Shown here piece by piece: positions 36,007 through 44,417 of a stretch of 60,491 nucleotides of DNA (the first letter of the stretch is position 1; every line of letters begins with the position of its first letter). The notes below the pieces were generated by a model, which was not told the DNA's origin, did no database searches, and saw nothing but the letters and a program-made list of their open reading frames with translations. The translations under genes were made by a program, and so were the position numbers. This DNA is from Cytophaga sp. FL35. Lineage in GTDB: Bacteria; Bacteroidota; Bacteroidia; Flavobacteriales; Flavobacteriaceae. The stretch lies in the NCBI RefSeq assembly GCF_014349235.1, contig NZ_JACSOH010000025.1, forward strand, positions 1 through 60,491. Direction: 5' to 3'.

Positions 36007-36107
36007 TGTTAATCGTCACGTTTCGATTAACAGTAAAAATACGACAATTTAGGGAAAAATAGAGGTATTAAACTTTGAATTAAAGGCGGAAAGTCTAACT
36101 ATGAATT

Positions 36108-36782
36108 TCAGAACTTAAGATGAAGCCAATTATTTAACTGGCCTTGAAAGCGCTTAAACTTAGAGTTTATGTTATGTGTGGAAAGTCGCTCATCAATTTC
36201 TTCAGAAATGGAGGGGGGAATAACCTCACCCTTGGATTCTGAGCTGAAATCACTTTTTTTCAGTTTTTTGGCCTGATCCTCTGCTTGCTTTTCCTTTAAT
36301 TCTTTCAGTTCGGTTTCCATGGCCTCTAGGTCTATGCCATGAACATATTTATCTACTAATTTTATTCTAATAAAGTAGACTACAGGAATGACCACCATAC
36401 ATACAGGAAGTAACCACATGATATTACGAGTGTCAACGATATTATCATCGGAATACAAGACTTCGAATATTTGAAAGGCGTACATAGTAGCGGGAATCAA
36501 AATAATATGGTACCACCAATGTTTACACGTTAAAAACCAAATGATGAATAAATAGAAGGGAACTATTTTACTTAGTAAAAACCAAGCAAAAGTGTTTAAA
36601 TCGGCAAAACCATGATTATCAATAACAAACCCAAACAAACTCAAAGTAGAATCAGGATCCGTTGAAAGGTATTGGTGAAGTTTAAAAATAAATGGAGAAA
36701 GAATTATAAATAGAATACCAATGGAATCGAACAAAATTCTTTTGCGTGCTTTCCTTCTATTTTTCTTGGTGTTTTCTGCCAT
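36108..36782 (-). CDS. Hypothetical membrane protein with C-terminal coiled coil
   Basis: The 224-residue protein has about four membrane helices (16-36, 63-82, 88-107, 118-138). A charged region follows (about 150-190; METELKELKEKQAEDQAKKLKK), likely a coiled coil, then a basic C-terminus. It starts with a strongly basic stretch. I do not recognise a family, though proteins of this shape are common in Flavobacteria. It lies in tandem with alanine dehydrogenase upstream of it on the same strand. Confidence 0.72.
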   Translation of the reverse strand: MAENTKKNRRKARKRILFDSIGILFIILSPFIFKLHQYLSTDPDSTLSLFGFVIDNHGFADLNTFAWFLLSKIVPFYLFIIWFLTCKHWWYHIILIPATMYAFQIFEVLYSDDNIVDTRNIMWLLPVCMVVIPVVYFIRIKLVDKYVHGIDLEAMETELKELKEKQAEDQAKKLKKSDFSSESKGEVIPPSISEEIDERLSTHNINSKFKRFQGQLNNWLHLKF

Positions 36783-36819
36783 TTTACGTCTGCATCCTTC
36801 AGTGCTACTTCAAGAAACG

Positions 36820-36850
36820 AAAAAAAGGGCAATTTATTGATTGCCCTTTT
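36820..36850 (-). terminator. Intrinsic terminator of the 46-residue lipoprotein gene
   Basis: AAAAGGGCAA (36823-36832) and TTGCCCTTTT (36841-36850) form a 10-pair hairpin with an eight-base loop. A run of A's before it on the plus strand gives the T tail on the minus strand. Confidence 0.8.
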
Positions 36851-36870
36851 GAAAAAGAATGAAAATAATT

Positions 36871-37011
36871 TTATTTTCTCCCTTGGGAAGGTATTTTGGT
36901 CTTATCAACTCCTTGCTCATAAAGTTGATCATCATCAGCAGTAGAACTGGTTTCACAAGATACGGCTAACAAAGTTACACATGCCAAAAGGCCAAATACG
37001 AATTTTTTCAT
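36871..37011 (-). CDS. Very small lipoprotein
   Basis: From ATG 37011 the product has only 46 residues: a lipoprotein signal MKKFVFGLLACVTLLAVSC (Cys19) and a short hydrophilic tail (ETSSTADDDQLYEQGVDKTK). A longer frame to 37149 exists but would bury the signal, so the short form is preferred. The stop is followed directly by a strong terminator, which supports a real small gene. Such mini-lipoproteins are frequent in Bacteroidota and their function is unknown. Confidence 0.68.
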   Translation of the reverse strand: MKKFVFGLLACVTLLAVSCETSSTADDDQLYEQGVDKTKIPSQGRK

Positions 37012-37214
37012 TTTCGAGGGTTTTTTTCGGTTAAAAAATAGGTTTCTTTTCATCAAAAGTAGGAAAAAAACCACTAACGAAATGTTATTTATCCATAAAA
37101 TTTTACAGTTTATCGTAAAAAAATAGCCTTTTGTCGAATTTAACGGCATTCATACAATAAACCTTTAACCGTGACGATGTGCTCGAACCTTTTTGGACAG
37201 TTTTTATGAAGGAT

Positions 37215-37625
37215 TCAGGAAAGCACCAATCGTCTAGTGTCGAAATCTACAATTTCAATACTAACATTTTGAATATCAGAAGGTAACAAGGAAGAAATCT
37301 TCTCCGGCCATTCTATAAACACAAAACAGTCTTGGTTTAGATAGTCATCCAGGCCCATATCCAAAGCTTCCATTTCATCATTCAGTCTGTAAAAATCAAA
37401 ATGATAGCCTAATATTTCACCAACCTTACTATGATATTCATTAACAATACCAAAAGTAGGGCTGCTACCGGAATCCGAGGCACCCAATTCTTTTACTATG
37501 GCCTTGATCAATGTTGTTTTCCCTGCTCCCATAGGTGCATAAAAAGCAAAGGTTTTATACTTCCCCTTCTCTAAAATCAACTTTGCGATACGGTTTAACT
37601 CTGTTTTTTTAAATTCTACTTCCAT
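37215..37625 (-). CDS. tsaE: tRNA threonylcarbamoyladenosine synthesis protein TsaE
   Basis: TsaE is the P-loop ATPase that acts with TsaB and TsaD in making t6A at position 37 of ANN-decoding tRNAs. The 136-residue protein has Walker A APMGAGKTTLIKAI (about 30-43), the conserved SPTFGIVNEY and YHFDFYRL, and FIEWPEKISSLLP. It starts 12 bases after the stop of porX and is probably co-transcribed, a pairing seen in other Flavobacteria. Confidence 0.95.
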   Translation of the reverse strand: MEVEFKKTELNRIAKLILEKGKYKTFAFYAPMGAGKTTLIKAIVKELGASDSGSSPTFGIVNEYHSKVGEILGYHFDFYRLNDEMEALDMGLDDYLNQDCFVFIEWPEKISSLLPSDIQNVSIEIVDFDTRRLVLS

Positions 37626-37637
37626 ACAAAAAAGTAC

Positions 37638-39179
37638 TTATTTTGGCGAAAGTACAACAAAAGGAATGATCATTTCTTCCAAGGAGACTCCTCCGTGTTG
37701 GTAGGTGTTCCGGTAATAACTTACATAATGGTTGTAGTTATTGGGATAGGCAAAAAACATATCGTTTTTTGCAAAAATGAAGGAGCTACTTACGTTGATT
37801 CGGGGTAAGTGAATCTGTTCAGGGTTTTTTGCCGCCAATACTTCTTTTTCTTCATAGGTAAGGCTTTTCCCTGTTTTATATCGTAAATTCAAGCTGGTTT
37901 CTTTATCACCAATGACTCGGCTAGGTTGCTTAACATTTATGGTACCATGGTCAGTAGTGATAATTAATTTCATACCTAGGGACTGCGCTTGTTGTATAAT
38001 ATCAAGTAGCGGAGAGTTTTTGAACCAACTTTGGGTCAAGGAACGGTAGGCTTTATCATTGCTGGCCAATTCCTTTATGACTTCCATTTCCGTTTTGGCA
38101 TGCGAAAGCATGTCTACAAAATTATAAACAATTACCGTAAGATCATTCTCTTTTTGCGACCTGAAATTTTGTGATAATTGCTTACCCTGTTTAAGGCTAC
38201 TGATTTTATGGTACTCCCATTTTATGGTCAGTCCCAAACGTTTTATTTGCGCTTCAAGAAAGTCTTTTTCATGCAGGTTTTTGCCTCCTTCATCTATGTC
38301 GTTTTTCCACCATTGAGGATATTTTTTCTCCATATCCAAAGGCATTAAACCTGAAAAAATGGCATTTCTAGCATATTGGGTGGCCGTAGGTAGTATACTG
38401 AAATAAGAGTTCTCCTTGGTTTTTTTGTAGAAGTTTGAAACAATATCCTCAAACGCGTACCACTGATCGTATCTTAAATTATCAATAACAACAAGTAGGG
38501 TAGGTGTTTCACCCAGTTCTGGCTCTATACATTGTTTAAATAGTGTATGGGACATTACAGGTCCATCTCCCTGAAACCAATCCGTATAATTGCGGTCTAC
38601 AAATTTTCCAAAATGGTTGTTGGCTTCCGTTTTTTGAGACTCTAGAATTTCAAACATACTGTTGTCTTCAATATCTTCGAGTCGCATTTCCCAGTAGATT
38701 AACTTTTTATAAAGTTCTACCCATTCTTCAAAGGTATTTACCATGCTCAGGTCCATGGCAATTTTCCTGAATTCCTGCTGGTAATTGGCCGTAGTTTTTT
38801 CTGACACCAATCTGGAATGATCAAGGTTCTTTTTTAGGGATAACAGAATTTGATTGGGGTTAACCGGTTTGATCAAATAATCTGCAATTTTGGAACCAAT
38901 GGCTTCCTCCATAATAAACTCCTCTTCACTTTTGGTAATCATTACCACGGGAAGCGAAGAATCTATCACTTTAATTTCGCTTAAAGTTTCCAATCCCGAA
39001 ATTCCAGGCATATTCTCGTCCAGGAAGACAATATCTACGCTGGTGGTTTTTAAAAAATCCAAAGCTTCTTGACCGCTCTTGCAAGTAGTTACTTTATAAT
39101 TTTTTCCTTCAAGAAATATGATATGTGGTTTTAGTAGATCTACTTCGTCATCTACCCAGAGAATGGATATCTTGTTCAT
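37638..39179 (-). CDS. porX: Two-component response regulator PorX (T9SS regulator)
   Basis: PorX is the response regulator of the PorX-PorY system that controls type IX secretion in Bacteroidota. The 513-residue protein has a receiver domain with Asp10/Asp11, phospho-acceptor Asp54 in VFLDENMPG and a Lys in YLIKPVNP. A helical linker and a C-terminal PglZ/alkaline phosphatase-like domain follow (TLLVVIDNLRYDQWYAFED; MKLIITTDHGTI). The latter is known to hydrolyse nucleotide substrates in characterised homologues. There is no DNA-binding output domain. The sensor PorY is not in this window. Confidence 0.93.
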   Translation of the reverse strand: MNKISILWVDDEVDLLKPHIIFLEGKNYKVTTCKSGQEALDFLKTTSVDIVFLDENMPGISGLETLSEIKVIDSSLPVVMITKSEEEFIMEEAIGSKIADYLIKPVNPNQILLSLKKNLDHSRLVSEKTTANYQQEFRKIAMDLSMVNTFEEWVELYKKLIYWEMRLEDIEDNSMFEILESQKTEANNHFGKFVDRNYTDWFQGDGPVMSHTLFKQCIEPELGETPTLLVVIDNLRYDQWYAFEDIVSNFYKKTKENSYFSILPTATQYARNAIFSGLMPLDMEKKYPQWWKNDIDEGGKNLHEKDFLEAQIKRLGLTIKWEYHKISSLKQGKQLSQNFRSQKENDLTVIVYNFVDMLSHAKTEMEVIKELASNDKAYRSLTQSWFKNSPLLDIIQQAQSLGMKLIITTDHGTINVKQPSRVIGDKETSLNLRYKTGKSLTYEEKEVLAAKNPEQIHLPRINVSSSFIFAKNDMFFAYPNNYNHYVSYYRNTYQHGGVSLEEMIIPFVVLSPK

Positions 39180-39285
39180 TCTGTTTTTAACTTTATACGA
39201 TAATAGTAAGGTAAATCGATTAAAATATACCTTAAAATTATCTTATAAATATGATATTCCCACTGATTATTGTTGGTTCTTTACC

Positions 39286-39293
39286 TAACTTTG
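39286..39293 (+). promoter_or_regulatory. Predicted -7 element before the HD-domain gene
   Basis: TAACTTTG is a full match to TAnnTTTG. No TTG lies at the right distance upstream, so the -33 element is weak. A transcript starting near 39300 would have TTG 39322 as the first credible start. Confidence 0.4.
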
Positions 39294-39321
39294 GCTACCA
39301 ATACGGCAAACGAATACTATT

Positions 39322-40551
39322 TTGACAAGCTCTAGGAAATTGAAAATCTTCAATGATCCAATTTACGGATTTATCTCTATCCCCAATCCTCTCGTTTTTG
39401 ATTTAATAGCCCATCCTTATTTTCAGAGGTTGCGCAGAATTTCGCAAATGGGGCTTTCATATTTGGTGTATCCCGGTGCCCATCATACGCGATTTCATCA
39501 TGCTTTGGGTAGCATGCATCTCATGCAAAAGGCCGTACAGGTTTTAAGGTTAAAAGGTGTAAAGATTACCAAAAAAGAAGAAAATGGACTCTATTGTGCC
39601 ATTTTACTTCATGATATTGGCCATGGTCCATTTTCCCATGCCATGGAGCACAGTATTGTAGAAGGTACCTCGCATGAATATATCTCCCTACAGTTTATGG
39701 AAGAGTTGAATGCCGAGTTTAAGGGAAAATTGAATACGGCTATCGCCATATTTAAAGGGGAACATTCCAAAAGGTTTTTGGTGCAATTGGTCTCTAGTCA
39801 ATTGGATATGGACCGGTTGGATTATTTAAAGAGAGATAGCTTCTATACCGGTGTGGCGGAAGGAAATATTAATTCCGAAAGATTGATATCCATGCTAAAT
39901 GTTGTTGATGGCAATCTAGTCGTAGAAGAGAAGGCTATCTACTCCGTAGAAAAATTTTTGATAGCCAGAAGGTTTATGTACTGGCAAGTATATCTACACA
40001 AAACAAGTATAGTTGCAGAACAGCTTTTGATTAGGATATTAAAAAGGGCAAAGGAAATATTGAAGGAAGAAGATTTAAAGGCTTGTAACAGACCCCTGCA
40101 ATACTTTTTGGAAAATAAAATAAGAGGAGCACATTTTGACCATAAAATTCTTGATATGTTCGCGCAGCTTGATGATGTAGATATCTTGTCTGCCGTTAAG
40201 ACATGGAAATACAGTGGTGATTTTGTTCTTTCAGAACTGTGTAACATGCTACTCAATAGAAAATTGTTAAAGGTTAAGTTGAAGAGTAAACCAATTGACG
40301 GTGAGCGCTTAAAAAGATACACTGAAAAAATTATGGGAAGACATGGATTAAGCGAGCATGAAACCTCTTACTTTGTCTTTTCCGGGGAAATAGAGAATAA
40401 GGCCTATGATCAGGAAAAACAACATATTAATATCCTAAAAAAGAACGGTAAATTGATAGATGTGGCCAAGGCCAGCGACCAATTGAATTTAACGGCTCTT
40501 TCAAATACCGTAACAAAATATTATATCTGTTACCCCAAAGAATCTGTTTGA
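39322..40551 (+). CDS. HD domain phosphohydrolase
   Basis: The 409-residue protein has the HD metal-binding pattern: HTRFHHALGSMHL (55-67), ILLHDIGHGPFSHAMEH (94-110) and a later SSQLDMDRLDYLKRDSFYTG. It resembles the SAMHD1/dGTPase-like branch, so a nucleotide phosphohydrolase is likely; the substrate is unknown. TTG at 39322 is chosen as start. The frame is closed by a stop at 39286 and contains no ATG before the conserved KIFNDPIYGFI. It is the first gene of the lipid A cluster, ending 23 bases before lpxD. Confidence 0.9.
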   Translation: MTSSRKLKIFNDPIYGFISIPNPLVFDLIAHPYFQRLRRISQMGLSYLVYPGAHHTRFHHALGSMHLMQKAVQVLRLKGVKITKKEENGLYCAILLHDIGHGPFSHAMEHSIVEGTSHEYISLQFMEELNAEFKGKLNTAIAIFKGEHSKRFLVQLVSSQLDMDRLDYLKRDSFYTGVAEGNINSERLISMLNVVDGNLVVEEKAIYSVEKFLIARRFMYWQVYLHKTSIVAEQLLIRILKRAKEILKEEDLKACNRPLQYFLENKIRGAHFDHKILDMFAQLDDVDILSAVKTWKYSGDFVLSELCNMLLNRKLLKVKLKSKPIDGERLKRYTEKIMGRHGLSEHETSYFVFSGEIENKAYDQEKQHINILKKNGKLIDVAKASDQLNLTALSNTVTKYYICYPKESV

Positions 40552-40574
40552 CAATTTTTCTTACTTTTGTGCTC

Positions 40575-41624
40575 ATGGTATTCACGGCAGGTCAGATTGC
40601 GGGAATTTTAGAGGGCGAACTCGATGGAAATCCAGAGATAGCCGTTCATAAACTCGCTAAAATAGAAGAAGGTGAAAAAGGAGCTTTAACCTTCCTTGCA
40701 AACCCTAAGTATACTTCACATATTTATACAACTAGGGCCTCTATAACTATTGTAAATAAGGATTTTAAACCAGACCAAGAGCTGGAAACCACTTTAATAA
40801 AAGTAGAAGATGCCTATGAAGCGTTTTCAAAGGTCCTAGAGTTTTACAATCAGGTAAAAAACAATAAAATAGGTATTGAAGAACCTGTTTTTATTTCCGA
40901 AACGGCCACCTATGGAGACGACTTCTATATGGGCGCCTTTTCATATTTGGGCACAAATGTGACTATTGGGAATAATGTTAAGATCCATCCAAACGTATAT
41001 ATAGGGGACAATGTAAAAATTGCAGATAATGTTACCATTTTTGCCGGTGCAAAAGTGCAGTCAGAATCTGTAATTGGCAACAATTGTGTTATACATAGCG
41101 GGGTGGTTATTGGCGCAGATGGTTTTGGCTTTAGCCCTAATAAAGATGGGGAGTTTCAAAAGGTACCACAAACCGGTAATGTTATCTTGGAAGATAATGT
41201 AGATGTTGGTGCGGGTACTACCATCGATAGGGCTACACTAGGATCCACCATTTTAAGAAAGGGGGTAAAGCTGGACAATCAAATACAGATTGCCCATAAC
41301 GTTGAAATTGGGGAGCATACCGTAATTGCGGCCCAAACCGGTATTGCAGGTTCTACCAAAATAGGAAAGAGATGCATGATCGGTGGTCAAGTGGGCATTG
41401 TGGGTCATATTACCATCGGTAATAATGTAAAAATTCAAGCACAGTCCGGCATAGGGAGAAATGTTCAGGACAATGAAGTACTTCAGGGCTCACCAGCTTT
41501 AAATTATGGTGATTATAATAAATCCTACGTGTACTTTAAAAACTTACCGAAAATTTCAAATAGAATTGACGAACTGGAAAAAAAATACAGCGAGCAATAC
41601 AAGAATGAGACAGAGAACCATTAA
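40575..41624 (+). CDS. lpxD: UDP-3-O-(3-hydroxyacyl)glucosamine N-acyltransferase (LpxD)
   Basis: LpxD adds the N-linked hydroxyacyl chain in lipid A synthesis. From ATG 40575 (MVFTAGQIAGILEGELDGNP) the protein has 349 residues, the usual length. It has an N-terminal uridine-binding domain (GALTFLANPKYTSHIY) and a left-handed beta-helix with many hexapeptide repeats. These include the catalytic region IQIAHNVEIGEHTVIAAQTGIAGSTKIG. A frame back to 40548 overlaps the HD gene's stop and lacks support. Its 3' end overlaps lpxC/fabZ by 20 bases. Confidence 0.94.
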   Translation: MVFTAGQIAGILEGELDGNPEIAVHKLAKIEEGEKGALTFLANPKYTSHIYTTRASITIVNKDFKPDQELETTLIKVEDAYEAFSKVLEFYNQVKNNKIGIEEPVFISETATYGDDFYMGAFSYLGTNVTIGNNVKIHPNVYIGDNVKIADNVTIFAGAKVQSESVIGNNCVIHSGVVIGADGFGFSPNKDGEFQKVPQTGNVILEDNVDVGAGTTIDRATLGSTILRKGVKLDNQIQIAHNVEIGEHTVIAAQTGIAGSTKIGKRCMIGGQVGIVGHITIGNNVKIQAQSGIGRNVQDNEVLQGSPALNYGDYNKSYVYFKNLPKISNRIDELEKKYSEQYKNETENH

Positions 41625-42990
41625 GAAAGAGGTTATTCTTAAAGGTGTGGGGCTACACACCGGTGCCGAGGTGACCATGAAATTTGTACCAGCACCAGAA
41701 AATCACGGATACGCATTTAAGAGGGTAGATTTAGAAGGCGAGCCTATTGTGGAGGCAGATGCCAGCTATGTCGTAAACACTCAAAGAGGTACCAATCTTG
41801 AGAAAAGAGGAGTTAAAATCCAGACATCAGAGCATGTTTTGGCAGCGCTAACAGGTCTAGAAATAGATAATGTACTTATCGAGCTTGATGCCCCGGAACC
41901 GCCCATTATGGATGGTTCGGCAAAGTTTTTTGTAGAGTCTTTGGAAGAAGCCGGAGTTGTTGAGCAGGAAGCGGAACGTGAGGAATATGTCGTAAAAGAT
42001 GTAATAACTTATAAGGACGAAGCTACCGGAAGTGAAATAACCGTGATTCCTTCGGATACCTATCAAGTGACCACTATGGTAGATTTTGGAACCAAAGTAT
42101 TGGGTACCCAAAATGCTACTTTGGAAAAACTTTCCGACTTTAAATCCGAAATAGCTTCCGCAAGAACCTTTAGTTTTCTACATGAATTGGAAATGTTGTT
42201 GGAGAACGGGCTTATTAAAGGTGGCGATCTTAATAATGCTATTGTTTATGTGGACAAAGAAATCTCCTCGGAAACAATGCAGAAGTTGGAAAAAGCTTTT
42301 GATAAGAAGAAATTATCGGTTAAACCAAACGGCATTTTAGACAATCTTACTTTGCATCAGCCTAATGAAGCGGCAAGACATAAACTGTTGGATGTTGTAG
42401 GAGACCTTGCACTGGCGGGAACAAGAATTAAAGGTAAGGTGATTGCGAATAAGCCAGGCCACTATGTAAATACCCAATTTGCGAAAAAGTTGGCCAAAAT
42501 CATTAAAATGGAAAAGAGAAATAGGATTCCTAAATATGATTTGGACCAACCGCCGCTGATGGATGTGCATAAAATCATGTCCATGCTTCCCCATCGTCCT
42601 CCATTTTTATTGGTGGACCGTATCTTGGAATTGTCCGATACACATGTAGTTGGAATGAAAAATGTGACCATGAACGAGCCCTTTTTTGTTGGGCACTTTC
42701 CGGGGGCTCCCGTAATGCCGGGAGTTCTGCAGGTAGAGGCAATGGCGCAAACAGGTGGTATACTTGTTTTAAGTACGGTTCCCGATCCAGAAAATTATCT
42801 TACGTTCTTTATGAAAATGGATAACGTAAAGTTCAAACAAAAAGTACTTCCGGGAGATACCTTAATATTCCATTGTAGTTTAATTTCACCTATAAGAAGG
42901 GGAATATGTCATATGCAAGCCTATGCTTATGCCAATAATAAATTAGTATGCGAAGCGGAATTAATGGCGCAAATTTCTAAAGTAAAATAG
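41605..42990 (+). CDS. lpxC/fabZ: Bifunctional LpxC deacetylase / FabZ dehydratase
   Basis: The 461-residue fusion joins two enzymes. Residues about 1-305 are UDP-3-O-acyl-N-acetylglucosamine deacetylase, the committed lipid A step. Zinc ligands are His77 in SEHVLAAL and the histidine and aspartate in LHQPNEAARHKLLDVVGD. Residues about 320-461 are 3-hydroxyacyl-ACP dehydratase FabZ (MLPHRPPFLLVDRI; GHFPGAPVMPGVLQVEAMAQ). This fusion is characteristic of Bacteroidota. The start ATG 41605 gives the exact LpxC N-terminus (MRQRTIKKEVILKGVGLHTG) and overlaps lpxD by 20 bases. Confidence 0.96.
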   Translation: MRQRTIKKEVILKGVGLHTGAEVTMKFVPAPENHGYAFKRVDLEGEPIVEADASYVVNTQRGTNLEKRGVKIQTSEHVLAALTGLEIDNVLIELDAPEPPIMDGSAKFFVESLEEAGVVEQEAEREEYVVKDVITYKDEATGSEITVIPSDTYQVTTMVDFGTKVLGTQNATLEKLSDFKSEIASARTFSFLHELEMLLENGLIKGGDLNNAIVYVDKEISSETMQKLEKAFDKKKLSVKPNGILDNLTLHQPNEAARHKLLDVVGDLALAGTRIKGKVIANKPGHYVNTQFAKKLAKIIKMEKRNRIPKYDLDQPPLMDVHKIMSMLPHRPPFLLVDRILELSDTHVVGMKNVTMNEPFFVGHFPGAPVMPGVLQVEAMAQTGGILVLSTVPDPENYLTFFMKMDNVKFKQKVLPGDTLIFHCSLISPIRRGICHMQAYAYANNKLVCEAELMAQISKVK

Positions 42991-42991
42991 T

Positions 42992-43777
42992 ATGAACCAA
43001 CCCCTCGCTTACATACATCCAGGAGCTAAAATTGCTAAAAATGTGGTAGTAGAGCCTTTTACCACCATTCATAACAATGTAACAATCGGTGAAGGTACTT
43101 GGATCGGTTCTAATGTTACCATAATGGAAGGCGCCAGAATTGGAAAGAACTGCAATATTTTTCCTGGCGCAGTAATTTCGGCGCCCCCGCAAGATTTAAA
43201 ATATAAGGGAGAAGAGACAACCGTAAATATTGGAAATGGAACGACTATTAGAGAGTGCGCTACCATCCATAAGGGTACATCGGACCGAAATAAAACCGTG
43301 ATAGGTAAAAATTGCCTTATCATGGCGTATTGCCACGTTGCTCACGACTGTTTAGTAGGAGATAATTGTATTTTCTCTAACAACTCCACTTTAGCGGGGC
43401 ATGTGACAATTGGAGACAATGTTATATTGGCCGGGTTGGTTGCAGTGCATCAATTTGTTTCCGTTGGTCAGCACGCATTTGTTACTGGTGGGTCCTTAGT
43501 TCGTAAGGATGTACCTCCCTTCGTAAAGGCGGCACGTGAACCGCTATCCTATGTGGGAATAAACTCCGTTGGATTGAGGCGAAGAGGGTTTGAATCTGAA
43601 AAAATTAGGGAAATTCAGAATATCTACAGAATTCTATATCAAAAGAATTATAATAATACCCAGGCCACGCAGATTATAGAGGCCGAAATGGAAGCCACTC
43701 CAGAGCGAGACGAAATTCTTCAGTTTATTCGTGATTCGCAACGTGGTATAATGAAAGGGTATTTTAGCAACAATTAA
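42992..43777 (+). CDS. lpxA: UDP-N-acetylglucosamine acyltransferase (LpxA)
   Basis: LpxA transfers the 3-hydroxyacyl chain to the 3-OH of UDP-GlcNAc, the first lipid A step. The 261-residue protein has a left-handed beta-helix, with LAYIHPGAKIAKNVVVEPFTTIHNNVTIG at the start and the catalytic His region NCLIMAYCHVAHDCLVGDNC. The C-terminal helical domain has the typical GLRRRGFESEKIREIQNIYRILY. It begins one base after the lpxC/fabZ stop. Confidence 0.96.
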   Translation: MNQPLAYIHPGAKIAKNVVVEPFTTIHNNVTIGEGTWIGSNVTIMEGARIGKNCNIFPGAVISAPPQDLKYKGEETTVNIGNGTTIRECATIHKGTSDRNKTVIGKNCLIMAYCHVAHDCLVGDNCIFSNNSTLAGHVTIGDNVILAGLVAVHQFVSVGQHAFVTGGSLVRKDVPPFVKAAREPLSYVGINSVGLRRRGFESEKIREIQNIYRILYQKNYNNTQATQIIEAEMEATPERDEILQFIRDSQRGIMKGYFSNN

Positions 43778-43828
43778 TTTTAGGCACTATAAAAGGCCTT
43801 TTAAAAAACAACTTAGACCAAAGAATAT

Positions 43829-44395
43829 ATGGCATCAACATCAGACATTAGAAAAGGACTTTGTATTAGATACAATAACGACATCTATAAAATTATTGAG
43901 TTTCTTCACGTTAAACCCGGAAAGGGACCAGCTTTTGTAAGGACAAAACTGAAAAGTGTGAGTAATGGTAAAGTTTTGGATAATACCTTTTCTGCTGGTC
44001 ATAAAATTGAAGATGTACGCGTTGAAACGCGTTCTTACCAATTTTTGTATGCGGAAGGGGAAACCTACCACTTTATGAATACGGATGACTATAACCAAAT
44101 AACCTTACAAGAAAGTGCCTTGGATAATCCTGGTCTCTTAAAGGAGGGAGAAGTAGTAACCATCCTTTTCAATACGGAGGATAGTATGCCTTTATCGGTA
44201 GATATGCCTGCGAGTGTTGTTCTTGAAGTAACATATACGGAACCCGGCGTAAAAGGAAATACTGCTACCAATGCTACCAAACCTGCCAAAGTGGAAACCG
44301 GGGCAGAGGTAAATGTACCTTTATTCATCAATGAGGGAGACAAAATTAAAATAGACACTTCCAGTAGCTCTTACATGGAGCGTGTAAAGGAATAA
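43829..44395 (+). CDS. efp: Elongation factor P
   Basis: EF-P relieves ribosomes stalled on polyproline. The 188-residue protein has the N-terminal KOW-like domain with the loop lysine Lys32 (VKPGKGPAF), the usual site of post-translational modification. Two OB domains follow and end in GDKIKIDTSSSSYMERVKE. It lies inside the lipid A cluster, between lpxA and the second lpxD-like gene, as in many Bacteroidota. The modification enzyme is not seen here. Confidence 0.96.
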   Translation: MASTSDIRKGLCIRYNNDIYKIIEFLHVKPGKGPAFVRTKLKSVSNGKVLDNTFSAGHKIEDVRVETRSYQFLYAEGETYHFMNTDDYNQITLQESALDNPGLLKEGEVVTILFNTEDSMPLSVDMPASVVLEVTYTEPGVKGNTATNATKPAKVETGAEVNVPLFINEGDKIKIDTSSSSYMERVKE

Positions 44396-44417
44396 TTTCA
44401 ATCAAAACGTAATATCA

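Noticed and set aside
43793-43806. AAAAGGCCTTTT palindrome after lpxA as a terminator
   Set aside because: The palindrome leaves no room for a loop and lies inside a gene row that is likely co-transcribed with efp.
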